Source of the DNA: Streptosporangium pseudovulgare
Lineage (GTDB): Bacteria; Actinomycetota; Actinomycetes; Streptosporangiales; Streptosporangiaceae
Reading direction: 5' to 3'
NCBI RefSeq assembly: GCF_014648055.1
Contig: NZ_BMQJ01000001.1
Location: 496,001 to 560,000 of the forward strand
Length of the DNA stretch: 64,000 nt
Below, in pieces: positions 42,457 to 51,337 of this stretch. Within the stretch, counting starts at the first letter, position 1; each line of letters begins with the position of its first letter. Below the pieces are notes generated by a model. It was not told the DNA's origin. It ran no database searches and saw only the letters and a program-made list of their open reading frames with translations. The position numbers were made by a program, and so were the translations under genes.

Positions 42457-43704
42457 ATGGGCATCGAGGGACCGCGCACGGCGGTGGTGATCGGCGCCGG
42501 CGTGGTGGGACTGTCCACCGCCTGGTTCCTGCAGGAGCGCGGTGTGGAGGTCACCGTGGTGGACCGCGACGGCGTCGCCGCGGGCGCGTCGTGGGGCAAC
42601 GCGGGCTGGCTCTCCCCGGGGCTGGCCATCCCGCTGAACGAGCCCGGGGTGCTGCGCTACGGCATGCGCTCCCTGCTGGACCCGAGCGCCCCGCTGCACG
42701 TTCCGGCCACACTGGACACGGGGCTGTGGTCCTTCCTCACGCGGTTCACCGTCAACTGCACCTGGCGGTCGTGGGGCCGCGCCGTGAAGGCCAACCTCCC
42801 GTTCAACGAGGAGTGCCTGGAGGCGTTCGACGTGCTCACCGCCAACGGCGTCGAGGCCCCCACGGTGGAGGCGCCGATCCTGGCCGGGTTCGAGACCTCG
42901 CGCCAGGCCGTGGGTCTCCTGCACGAGCTGCGCCGGATCAACCGGTCCGGGCTGCACATCGACTACGAGGTGCTCGACCGCGACCGCCTCGCCGGGTACG
43001 CGCCGCAGCTCTCCTCCGGGGTGCGGGTCGGGATCCGGCTGGACGGCCAGCGCTATGTCGATCCCGGGGAGTTCACCCGCTCGCTGGCCCGTTCCGTCGT
43101 CGCCCGCGGCGGCGTCATCCGGTCCGGTTTCCGGGTGACCGGGGTGGATGACGACGCGGGCCGGCTCACCGTCCGGTCCGGCGCGGGGGACGACGTCACC
43201 GCCGACGCCGTCGTCCTGGCCACCGGCGCCTGGCTGAACGTGCTCGGCCGGGAGTGGGGGGTGCGGACGCCGGTGCGCGCCGGACGCGGCTACTCCTTCA
43301 CCGTGCCGACCGCCGAGCCGGTGCCCGGGCCGATCTACCTGCCCGCCGTACGCGTGGCCTGCACGCCGTACCAGGGCGGGCTGCGCGTCGCCGGGACGAT
43401 GGAGTTCCGCGACGCGGACGCCCCCCTGGACCCGCGGCGCGTCCAGGCCATCATCGAGTCCGCCCGGCCGCTGCTGGCCGGCGTCTCCTGGGAGGAGCGC
43501 ACCGACACCTGGGTCGGCCCGCGCCCCGTCACGCCCGACGGGCGGCCGCTCGTCGGCGCGACCAACGCGCCGGGACGGTTCGTCGCGGGCGGTCACGGCA
43601 TGTGGGGGTTCACCCACGGGCCGGTGACCGGGCGCATGCTCGCCGAGCAGATCACCACCGGCAAGCAGCCCGAGGCCCTGCGCGACTTCGACCCCACCCG
43701 CTGA
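42457..43704 (+). CDS. dadA: D-amino-acid dehydrogenase-like FAD enzyme
   Basis: The 415-residue DAO-family flavoprotein has the FAD motif VVIGAGVVGLSTAWFL, the family block GASWGNAGWLSPGLAIPL and the C-terminal GHGMWGFTHGPVTG. DadA removes the amino group of D-amino acids and passes electrons to the quinone pool. GGAGAGG lies 5 bases before the ATG. It is probably controlled by the PucR gene before it. The stop lies in a 16-bp tandem repeat, and a strong hairpin follows. Confidence 0.85.
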   Translation: MGIEGPRTAVVIGAGVVGLSTAWFLQERGVEVTVVDRDGVAAGASWGNAGWLSPGLAIPLNEPGVLRYGMRSLLDPSAPLHVPATLDTGLWSFLTRFTVNCTWRSWGRAVKANLPFNEECLEAFDVLTANGVEAPTVEAPILAGFETSRQAVGLLHELRRINRSGLHIDYEVLDRDRLAGYAPQLSSGVRVGIRLDGQRYVDPGEFTRSLARSVVARGGVIRSGFRVTGVDDDAGRLTVRSGAGDDVTADAVVLATGAWLNVLGREWGVRTPVRAGRGYSFTVPTAEPVPGPIYLPAVRVACTPYQGGLRVAGTMEFRDADAPLDPRRVQAIIESARPLLAGVSWEERTDTWVGPRPVTPDGRPLVGATNAPGRFVAGGHGMWGFTHGPVTGRMLAEQITTGKQPEALRDFDPTR

Positions 43705-43775
43705 GGACCCCACCCGCAGAGGACCTCGTCCGCTGAGGACCTCATCGGCTGAGAACCCCACCCACTGAGCGAACC
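43696..43775. repeat. 16-bp tandem repeat, five units, containing the dadA stop
   Basis: Units begin at 43696, 43712, 43728, 43744 and 43760. Each follows the pattern ACCCGCTGAGGACCCC with few changes, and the fifth is degenerate at its end. The TGA of dadA is in the first unit and a TGA recurs in most others. Confidence 0.8.
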
Positions 43776-43809
43776 GCCGCCGTCCGCGCCGCCCGGCGCG
43801 GGCGGCGGC
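43776..43809. terminator. GC-rich hairpin terminator after dadA
   Basis: GCCGCCGTCCGCGCC (43776-43790) pairs with GGCGCGGGCGGCGGC (43795-43809) over 15 bases with one G-T pair and a 4-base loop. It separates dadA from the nitrate operon. Confidence 0.65.
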
Positions 43810-43867
43810 GGCGGCGTGAGAACCTTTGCCGTCTCCTGGCCGGTATGTGTCATTGGGCGGAGGCGAT

Positions 43868-43881
43868 GGGACCAAAGACCC
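43868..43881. promoter_or_regulatory. OsdR/DevR-like box before narK
   Basis: GGGACCAAAGACCC matches GGGACTWWAGTCCC at 12 of 14 positions. It lies 75-88 bases before the narK start and is the best candidate control site of the nitrate reductase operon under hypoxia. Confidence 0.6.
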
Positions 43882-43955
43882 TGATGTCCGGGTGTGCCCT
43901 CCGGGGAAGGTGATCTCCGAGCGCTCGCCGCAAGGGATCGGAGGGTTTCGCCGCG

Positions 43956-45170
43956 ATGAGGACCACCCCGCAGACCGCCCCGCGGGCGACCGGAGCCGGA
44001 GGGGGCGCGACGGTCGCGCTGATACTGGCGACGGTCGCGTTCGCGGTGAACTTCTGGGCCTGGGCCCTGCTCAGCCCGCTCGGCCCGGCCTACCAGGAGC
44101 TTCTCCGGCTGAGCCCCGGCGAGGTGTCGATCCTGGTCGCCGTCCCGGTCATCGTCGGGTCGCTGGGCCGGATCGTGCTGGGCGGGCTGACCGACCGCTA
44201 CGGCGGGCGCGCGGTCTTCGCGGTGACGAGCCTGCTGGGCGTGGCCCCCGTGGTGTTCCTGGCCTTCGCCGAGAACTACCCGGCGCTGCTGACCGGCGGG
44301 TTCCTGCTCGGCATGACGGGGGCGACCTTCGCGATCGGCGTGCCGTACGTCAACGCGTGGTATCCGCCGGAGCGCCGCGGGCTGGCGCTGGGGATCTTCG
44401 GCATGGGCAACATCGGCACCGCGATCTCCGGCTTCGCCACCCCGTGGCTGGCGGACGCCTACGGACGCAGGGTGCCGTTCTTCGTGGTCGCCGCCGCGCT
44501 CGTCGTGGTCGGCGTGGTCTTCTGGGTGGTGGGCCGGAACGCCCCGGGCACCCGGCCGGCCGCCGAGCCGTTCACCACCCGGTTCCTCGCCGCGGCGCGG
44601 CTGCGCGTCACCCGTGAGCTGGCGGCGATGTACGCGCTGACCTTCGGCGGGTTCGTCGCCTTCGGCGTCTACCTGCCGCTGTACCTCAAAGCCGGTTACG
44701 GCCTGACCGCCCCTGACGCCGCGGCCAGGGCCGCCGGGTTCGTGGTTCTGGCCACCCTCGCCCGGCCCGCGGGCGGCTGGCTGGCCGACCGGCTGGGCGG
44801 CCGCCCGGTGCTGGCCGTGGCGCTGGCGGTCGTGACGGCGTGCGCGGTCGTGGTGGCCTTCACCCCGGCGTTGCCGCTGGCCACGGCCGCCTTCCTGGCC
44901 ATGGCCGCGGCGCTCGGCGTGGGCAACGGCGCGGTGTTCGCCCTGCTGGGGCGGATGGTTCCGGGCCCGATGGTCGGCAGCGCGACCGGCGTGGTCGGCG
45001 CGGCCGGCGGGCTCGGCGGGTTCCTGCCGCCGATCGTGATGGGGCTGATCTACCAGGCGACCGGCTCCTACGCCATCGGGCTGATGCTGCTGGCGACGGT
45101 CGCCGCCGCCGCGTTCGTCTACTGCCGCTTCGCGCTCGGCGCGAAGGAGCCGAAGGAGGGCATCGCATGA
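43956..45170 (+). CDS. narK: NarK-type nitrate/nitrite MFS transporter
   Basis: The 404-residue protein has 12 hydrophobic segments. It has the MFS loop motif GGLTDRYGGR and nitrate-signature glycine-rich segments (GMGNIGTAISGFATPW; later GVVGAAGGLGGFLPP). It moves nitrate in or nitrite out. Its stop overlaps the narG start (ATGA), so it is the first gene of the nar operon. The leader carries an OsdR/DevR-like box. Confidence 0.92.
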   Translation: MRTTPQTAPRATGAGGGATVALILATVAFAVNFWAWALLSPLGPAYQELLRLSPGEVSILVAVPVIVGSLGRIVLGGLTDRYGGRAVFAVTSLLGVAPVVFLAFAENYPALLTGGFLLGMTGATFAIGVPYVNAWYPPERRGLALGIFGMGNIGTAISGFATPWLADAYGRRVPFFVVAAALVVVGVVFWVVGRNAPGTRPAAEPFTTRFLAAARLRVTRELAAMYALTFGGFVAFGVYLPLYLKAGYGLTAPDAAARAAGFVVLATLARPAGGWLADRLGGRPVLAVALAVVTACAVVVAFTPALPLATAAFLAMAAALGVGNGAVFALLGRMVPGPMVGSATGVVGAAGGLGGFLPPIVMGLIYQATGSYAIGLMLLATVAAAAFVYCRFALGAKEPKEGIA

Positions 45171-48100
45171 CCGCCATGGACGGACCCGTCAGCGACGCCC
45201 TGCTCCGGCTGGGCCGCCACCTGCGCCCCGGGGAGGTGTCCGCCGACCTGCGGACGCTGCACCGGATCGGCGGCCGTCAGGGCGACGCCTTCTACCGCGA
45301 CCGGTGGAGCCACGACAAGGTGGTGCGCTCGACGCACGGGGTGAACTGCACCGGCTCCTGCTCGTGGAAGGTCTACGTCAAGGACGGGATCATCACCTGG
45401 GAGGCGCAGCAGACCGACTACCCCGGCGTCGGGCCGGACCGGCCGGCGTACGAGCCGCGCGGCTGCCCGCGGGGCGCCGCGTTCTCCTGGTACACCTACT
45501 CCCCCACCCGGGTCCGCTTCCCCTACGCCCGCGGCGTGCTGGTGGAGATGTACCGGGAGGCGAAGGCGCGGCTCGGCGACCCGGTGGCCGCCTGGGCCGA
45601 CGTCGTCTCCGACCCGGTACGGCGCCGCCGCTACCAGTCGGCCAGGGGCAGGGGCGGCCTGGTCCGCGTCACCTGGGACGAGGCGACGGAGATGATCGCC
45701 GCAGCGCACGTGCACACGATCAGGGCGTACGGTCCCGACCGGGTCGCCGGGTTCTCCCCCATCCCCGCGATGTCCATGGTCTCCCACGCCGCGGGATCAC
45801 GGTTCGTCTCGCTGATCGGCGGCGCCATGCTGTCGTTCTACGACTGGTACGCCGACCTGCCGGTCGCCTCCCCGCAGGTCTTCGGCGACCAGACCGACGT
45901 GCCGGAGTCGGCCGACTGGTGGGACGCCGCCTACTTGATGCTGTGGGGCTCCAACGTGCCGGTCACCCGTACCCCCGACGCGCACTACATGGCCGAGGCC
46001 CGCTACCGCGGCCAGAAGGTCGTGGTCGTCTCCCCCGACTACAGCGACGCGACCAAGTTCGCCGACGAGTGGCTGGCCCCGCACCCGGGCACCGACGGCG
46101 CGCTGGCCATGGCCATGGGGCACGTGATCCTGAAGGAGTTCTTCGTCGACCGGCGGACGCCGTACTTCGACGACTACGTCCGGCGCCACACCGACCTGCC
46201 GTTCCTGGTCGCGCTGGAGGAGCGCGACGGCTCCCTGGTGCCCGGGAAGTTCCTGACCGCCGCCGACCTCGGCGAGGAGGGGGCGGAGGCGGCGTTCAAG
46301 ACGGTGCTCCTGGACCGGGCGACCGGCGGGCCGGCCGTGCCCAACGGCTCGCTCGGCTTCCGTTACTCCGCCGGGGGCGAGGGCCGCTGGAACCTCGACC
46401 TGGGGGACATCGACCCGGCGGCGTCCCTGCACGGCCTGCCCGGGGCCGAGGCCGTACCGGTCGCGCTGCCCCGGTTCGACGAGCCGGACGGCGACGGGGT
46501 GCTGCGCCGCGGGGTGCCCGCGCTGCGGGTCGCGGACCGCCTCGTCACCACGGTCTTCGACCTCCTGCTCGCCCAGTACGGCGTGGCCCGCCCCGGCCTG
46601 CCGGGCGGCTGGCCGGCCTCCTACGAGGACGCGGCCGAGCCGTACACCCCGGCCTGGCAGGAGGCGGTGACCGGGGTGCCGGCGGCGCGGGCGGCGCGGA
46701 TCGCCCGCGAGTTCGCCCGCACGGCCGAGGAGTCCGGCGGCCGCTCGATGATCATCATGGGGGCGGGCGCCAACCACTGGTTCCACTCCGACACGATCTA
46801 CCGGTCGTTCCTGGCGCTGACCACGCTGACCGGCTGCCAGGGCGTCAACGGCGGCGGCTGGGCGCACTACGTGGGTCAGGAGAAGTGCCGGCCCGTCACC
46901 GGCTGGGCGCAGCTCGCGGGCGGGCTCGACTGGGCGCGCCCGCCCCGGCAGATGATCGGCACCGCCTACTGGTACCTGCACACCGACCAGTGGCGCTACG
47001 ACACCTACACCGCCGACACCGTCTCCTCACCGCTCGGCGACGGCTCGTTCGCCGGGAAGGCCACCGCGGACCTGCTGTCGCAGTCGGCCCGGCTGGGCTG
47101 GATGCCGTCGTACCCGACGTTCGACCGCAACCCCCTGGACCTGGCCGACGAGGCCGCCGCGGCCGGGCTGGAGCCGGGGCCGTACATCGCCGAGCGGGTC
47201 GCCTCGGGCGCCCTCGGCTTCGCCTGCGAGGACCCCGACGCGCCGGGCAACTGGCCGCGGGTGCTGACGGTGTGGCGGGCCAACCTGCTGGGCTCCTCGG
47301 CCAAGGGCAACGAGTACTTCCTGCGCCACCTGCTGGGCGCCGACTCCTCGGTGCGGGCGGAGGAGGCCGCGCCCGGCCGGCGGCCCGGCGACGTGCGCTG
47401 GCGCGAGGAGACGCCGCAGGGCAAGCTCGACCTGCTGCTGTCGCTGGACTTCCGCATGACGTCCACGACGCTGTTCTCCGACATCGTGCTGCCCGCCGCG
47501 ACGTGGTACGAGAAGCACGACCTGTCGTCGACCGACATGCACCCGTTCGTCCACGCCTTCTCCCCCGCGATCGACCCGCCCTGGCAGACCCGCACCGACT
47601 TCGCCGCGTTCACCGCCATCGCGGAGGCGTTCAGCGCCCTGGCCCGCACCCATCTCGGGACGCGGCGGGACGTGGTGGCGGTGCCGCTGCTGCACGACAC
47701 CCCCGACGAGCTGGCCACCCCGCACGGCCGGGTGCGCGACTGGCGGCTGACCGGGGAGACGCCCGTACCCGGCCGGGACTTCCCGAAGATCGTGACGGTC
47801 GAGCGCGACTACGGCGCCGTCGCGGAGAAGATGGCCGCGCTCGGCCCCCTGGCGGACCGGCTCGGCGCCACGACCAAGGGCGTCACCTACGACGTGGCCG
47901 AGGAGGTGGACCGGCTGCGGAGCGTCAACGGCGCCGTCCGCGGCGGCGCGGCCGACGGCCGGCCGTCCCTGGCCCGCGACGTCGACATGTGCGAGGCGAT
48001 CCTCGCCCTGTCGGGCACCACCAACGGGCGGCTGGCCGCGCAGGGGTTCGCCACGCTGGCCCGCCGTACCGGGACCTCCTTCGACGGCCTCGCCGACGAG

Positions 48101-48832
48101 CACAAACGGATCACCTTCGCCGACACCCAGGCCCGCCCGGTGCCGGTGACCACCTCCCCGGAGTGGTCGGGCAGCGAGACCGGCGGGCGCCGCTACTCGG
48201 CGTTCACCGTCAACGTCGAGCACCGCAAACCCTGGCACACCCTCACCGGCCGCCAGCACTTCTTCCTGGACCACGACTGGATGCACGAGGCCGGGGAGGC
48301 GCTTCCGGTCTACCGGCCGCCGCTGAACATGACCGCGCTGTTCGGCGAGCCGGGTCTCGGGGAGGGCGGCGCCGAGGGCGTCGTCGTGCGCTACCTCACC
48401 CCGCACTCCAAGTGGTCGATCCACTCCGAGTACCAGGACAACCTGCTGATGCTGTCGCTGTCGCGGGGCGGGCCGACCATCTGGATGAGCCCGGCCGACG
48501 CCGCCCGCGCGGGCATCGCCGACAACGACTGGGTGGAGGCGGTCAACCGCAACGGCGTGGTGGTGGCGCGGGCGGTCGTCTCGCACCGCATGCCGGCCGG
48601 GACGGTGTACATGTACCACGCCCAGGAGCGGGTGGTGGACGTGCCGAAGAGCGAGACCTCCGGCAGGCGCGGCGGCATCCACAACTCCCTGACCCGCCTG
48701 CTGGTCAAGCCGACCCACCTCATCGGCGGCTACGCCCAGCTCACGTTCGCCTTCAACTACCTGGGCCCGACCGGCAACCAGCGCGACGAGATCACGGTGG
48801 TCCGCCGCCGCTCGCAGGAGGTCGACTACTGA
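45167..48832 (+). CDS. narG: Respiratory nitrate reductase, alpha (Mo-bisMGD) subunit
   Basis: The 1221-residue catalytic subunit reduces nitrate to nitrite. The N-terminal [4Fe-4S] site is H57-x3-C61-x3-C65 (HGVNCTGSC) with C101 as fourth ligand. The Mo-binding aspartate lies in SFYDWYADLP, as in E. coli NarG. No Tat leader is seen, so it faces the cytoplasm as usual. AAGGAGGG lies 6 bases before the ATG. The length is normal. The stop overlaps by one base the ATG of the small repeat ORF. Confidence 0.96.
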   Translation: MTAMDGPVSDALLRLGRHLRPGEVSADLRTLHRIGGRQGDAFYRDRWSHDKVVRSTHGVNCTGSCSWKVYVKDGIITWEAQQTDYPGVGPDRPAYEPRGCPRGAAFSWYTYSPTRVRFPYARGVLVEMYREAKARLGDPVAAWADVVSDPVRRRRYQSARGRGGLVRVTWDEATEMIAAAHVHTIRAYGPDRVAGFSPIPAMSMVSHAAGSRFVSLIGGAMLSFYDWYADLPVASPQVFGDQTDVPESADWWDAAYLMLWGSNVPVTRTPDAHYMAEARYRGQKVVVVSPDYSDATKFADEWLAPHPGTDGALAMAMGHVILKEFFVDRRTPYFDDYVRRHTDLPFLVALEERDGSLVPGKFLTAADLGEEGAEAAFKTVLLDRATGGPAVPNGSLGFRYSAGGEGRWNLDLGDIDPAASLHGLPGAEAVPVALPRFDEPDGDGVLRRGVPALRVADRLVTTVFDLLLAQYGVARPGLPGGWPASYEDAAEPYTPAWQEAVTGVPAARAARIAREFARTAEESGGRSMIIMGAGANHWFHSDTIYRSFLALTTLTGCQGVNGGGWAHYVGQEKCRPVTGWAQLAGGLDWARPPRQMIGTAYWYLHTDQWRYDTYTADTVSSPLGDGSFAGKATADLLSQSARLGWMPSYPTFDRNPLDLADEAAAAGLEPGPYIAERVASGALGFACEDPDAPGNWPRVLTVWRANLLGSSAKGNEYFLRHLLGADSSVRAEEAAPGRRPGDVRWREETPQGKLDLLLSLDFRMTSTTLFSDIVLPAATWYEKHDLSSTDMHPFVHAFSPAIDPPWQTRTDFAAFTAIAEAFSALARTHLGTRRDVVAVPLLHDTPDELATPHGRVRDWRLTGETPVPGRDFPKIVTVERDYGAVAEKMAALGPLADRLGATTKGVTYDVAEEVDRLRSVNGAVRGGAADGRPSLARDVDMCEAILALSGTTNGRLAAQGFATLARRTGTSFDGLADEHKRITFADTQARPVPVTTSPEWSGSETGGRRYSAFTVNVEHRKPWHTLTGRQHFFLDHDWMHEAGEALPVYRPPLNMTALFGEPGLGEGGAEGVVVRYLTPHSKWSIHSEYQDNLLMLSLSRGGPTIWMSPADAARAGIADNDWVEAVNRNGVVVARAVVSHRMPAGTVYMYHAQERVVDVPKSETSGRRGGIHNSLTRLLVKPTHLIGGYAQLTFAFNYLGPTGNQRDEITVVRRRSQEVDY

Positions 48833-48987
48833 TGCCCGCCACGGAACCGCGCCGCCCCTTCGAACCCTTCGCGCCTTTCGTGTCCTTCGTGTCCTTCGTG
48901 CCCTTCGTTCCCTTCGTGCCCTTCGTGCCCTTCGTGCCCTTCGTGCCCTTCGTGCCCTTCGAGCGGGAGGAGGTGGGTGGGCGATGA
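48832..48987 (+). CDS. 51-residue Phe-Val-Pro repeat ORF between narG and narH
   Basis: The frame starts in TGATG at the narG stop and ends in ATGA at the narH start, so it is coupled to both neighbours. Its middle consists of about 11 tandem three-residue units (FVS or FVP), encoded by 9-base repeats TTCGTGCCC, and it ends EREEVGGR. The repeat is hydrophobic and proline-rich and would not form a normal membrane helix. The frame may be a real coupling peptide or a repeat expansion tolerated because it keeps the frame open. No homologue is known to me. Confidence 0.55.
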   Translation: MPATEPRRPFEPFAPFVSFVSFVPFVPFVPFVPFVPFVPFVPFEREEVGGR

Positions 48988-50714
48988 CCAGGGTCATGGC
49001 GCAGCTCGCCATGGTGATGAACCTCGACAAGTGCATCGGCTGCCACACCTGCTCGGTCACCTGCAAGCAGGCGTGGACCAACCGGGCCGGCGTCGAGTAC
49101 GTCTGGTTCAACAACGTCGAGACCCGCCCCGGCCAGGGCTACCCGCGCACCTACCAGGACCAGGAGAAGTGGAGGGGCGGCTGGGAGCTGAACCGGCGCG
49201 GCCGGCTGCGCCTGCGGGCCGGCGGGCGGCTGCGCAAGCTGCTGTCCATCTTCGCCAACCCGCTGATGCCGTCGATCCAGGACTACTACGAGCCCTGGAC
49301 CTACGACTACGACCGGCTGTTCTCCGCCCCCGCGCAGGAGGACACCCCGGTCGCGCGGCCCAGGTCGCTCATCACCGGCGAGGACACCAAGATCACCTGG
49401 AGCGCCAACTGGGACGACGACCTGGCCGGCGGGCCGGAGCTGGCGCCCGCCGACCCGGTGCTGCGCAAGATCTCGGAGGAGGTGAAACTGGACTTCGAGC
49501 GGGCGTTCATGTTCTACCTGCCGCGCATCTGCGAGCACTGCCTCAACCCCTCGTGCGTGGCCTCCTGCCCCTCCGGCGCGATGTACAAGCGTTCCGAGGA
49601 CGGCATCGTCCTGGTGGACCAGGACCGCTGCCGCGGCTGGCGGATGTGCGTGACCGGCTGCCCGTACAAGAAGGTGTACTTCAACCACCGCACCGGCAAG
49701 GCCGAGAAGTGCACCTTCTGCTACCCGCGGGTCGAGGTGGGCATCCCCACCGTCTGCTCCGAGACGTGCGTCGGGCGGCTGCGCTACATCGGCCTGCTGC
49801 TGTACGACGCCGACCGGGTCGCCGAGGCCGCCGCCGTACCGGACGAGAAGGACCTGTACGAGGCGCAGCGGAGCGTGCTGCTCGACCCGCACGACCCCGA
49901 GGTGATCGCGGCGGCCGGGGCGCAGGGCATCCCGGAGGACTGGCTGGAGGCCGCCCGCCGCTCCCCCGTGCACAAGCTGATCTTCAAGTACGGCGTCGCG
50001 CTGCCGCTGCATCCGGAGTACCGGACGATGCCGATGGTCTGGTACATCCCGCCGCTGTCGCCGGTCGTCGACGCGCTGGCCGGCACCGGCCACGACGGCG
50101 AGGACGCCGGCAACCTGTTCGGCGCCATCGACGCGCTGCGCATCCCGATCGGCTACCTGGCCGGGCTGTTCACCGCCGGCGACCCCGAACCGGTGCGCGC
50201 GGTGCTGCGCAGGCTGGCGGCGATGCGCTCCCACATGCGGCGCGACAACCTCGGGCAGGAGCCGGACCCCTCGATCGCCGAGTCCGTCGGCATGACCGGC
50301 GAGCGGATCGAGGAGATGTACCGGCTGCTGGCCATCGCCGCCTACGACGAGCGCTACGTCATCCCCCGGGCACACGCCGAGCAGGGCGCTCGGCTGGAGG
50401 AGACGGCCACCGGCTGCAGTCTCGACGTCGAGGGCGGCCCCGGCATGGGCGGCCCGTTCGGCGAGGCGTCCGGCCGACCCGCTCCGGTCTCCGTGGAGAC
50501 CTTCCACGCGCTCAAGGAACGGCAGACCACCGAAGGCCTGGCCGAGGCGGACCGGCTCCGCGGCCGGGTCAACCTCCTCAACTGGGACGGCAAGGGCGTC
50601 CCCGAGGGCCTCTTCCCCCGCCACGACGCCGGCCCCGGTCACGACGACGGTTCCCATCATGACGGTCCCCGTCACGACGACGGCCCCCGCCACGATCACG
50701 AGAGGAAGTCATGA
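48984..50714 (+). CDS. narH: Respiratory nitrate reductase, beta (iron-sulfur) subunit
   Basis: The 576-residue electron-transfer subunit has four cysteine groups: CIGCHTCSVTC, CEHCLNPSCVASC, CRGWRMCVTGC (the Trp replaces a Cys, giving the usual [3Fe-4S] cluster) and CTFCYPRV with CSETC. The last about 30 residues are an unusual His/Asp-rich repeat tail (HDDG and HHDG units). GGAGG lies 10 bases before the ATG. The stop overlaps the narJ start. Confidence 0.96.
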   Translation: MTRVMAQLAMVMNLDKCIGCHTCSVTCKQAWTNRAGVEYVWFNNVETRPGQGYPRTYQDQEKWRGGWELNRRGRLRLRAGGRLRKLLSIFANPLMPSIQDYYEPWTYDYDRLFSAPAQEDTPVARPRSLITGEDTKITWSANWDDDLAGGPELAPADPVLRKISEEVKLDFERAFMFYLPRICEHCLNPSCVASCPSGAMYKRSEDGIVLVDQDRCRGWRMCVTGCPYKKVYFNHRTGKAEKCTFCYPRVEVGIPTVCSETCVGRLRYIGLLLYDADRVAEAAAVPDEKDLYEAQRSVLLDPHDPEVIAAAGAQGIPEDWLEAARRSPVHKLIFKYGVALPLHPEYRTMPMVWYIPPLSPVVDALAGTGHDGEDAGNLFGAIDALRIPIGYLAGLFTAGDPEPVRAVLRRLAAMRSHMRRDNLGQEPDPSIAESVGMTGERIEEMYRLLAIAAYDERYVIPRAHAEQGARLEETATGCSLDVEGGPGMGGPFGEASGRPAPVSVETFHALKERQTTEGLAEADRLRGRVNLLNWDGKGVPEGLFPRHDAGPGHDDGSHHDGPRHDDGPRHDHERKS

Positions 50715-51337
50715 GCGCTCTCGACGACGCCGGGCTGCGCACCGTCCACATGGTGGCCTCGGTGCTGCTCGGCTACCCCGACGAACGGCTGTACGAGGCA
50801 CGTCCGCTCCTTTCGAAGTCGGTGGAGACGCTCCCCTTCGGGGAGGTCCGCGCCCGGCTGGCCGCCTTCCTCCGCCACGTCGAATCCACCCCGCGGCGGG
50901 AGCTGGAGGCGCACTACGTGGCGACGTTCGACCTGAAACGGCGCTGCTGCCCGTACCTGACGTACTACACCTACGGCGACACCCGCAGGCGCGGCGCGGC
51001 GCTGCTGCGGTTCAGGCACGCGGTCCGCGCGGCGGGGTTCGACCTCTCCGGCGAGGAGCTGCCCGACCACCTGGCGGTGGTGTGCGAACTGTCGGCGCGC
51101 GGCGCCGCCGGGCCCGCCATGCGGCTGCTGCGCGAGCACCGCGCGGGCCTGGAGGTGCTCACCCGGGCTCTGCGGGAGGAGGGGTCGCCGTACGCCGACG
51201 TCGTGGCCGCGGTGCAGGCGACCCTTCCACCGGCCCGCCCGTGGGAGCGGGAGACGGCGCTGCGCCTGGCGGCCGAGGGACCGCCCGCCGAGGAGGTCGG
51301 GCTGGAGCCCTACTCGATCGCGGGAGGCGACCGGTGA
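50711..51337 (+). CDS. narJ: Nitrate reductase assembly chaperone (delta)
   Basis: The 208-residue all-helical chaperone inserts the Mo cofactor into NarG before membrane attachment. Family blocks are ASVLLGYPDE, HYVATFDLKRRCCPYLTYYT and LPDHLAVVCELSA. It overlaps narH by 4 bases and narI by 4 bases. A second related gene lies at 52457. Confidence 0.93.
   Translation: MSALDDAGLRTVHMVASVLLGYPDERLYEARPLLSKSVETLPFGEVRARLAAFLRHVESTPRRELEAHYVATFDLKRRCCPYLTYYTYGDTRRRGAALLRFRHAVRAAGFDLSGEELPDHLAVVCELSARGAAGPAMRLLREHRAGLEVLTRALREEGSPYADVVAAVQATLPPARPWERETALRLAAEGPPAEEVGLEPYSIAGGDR

Noticed and set aside
48860-48965. Minus-strand KGT-repeat protein opposite the FVP repeat
   Set aside because: The minus frame is part of a long shadow of narH without a start or ribosome site; only the plus frame is linked to nar gene starts.
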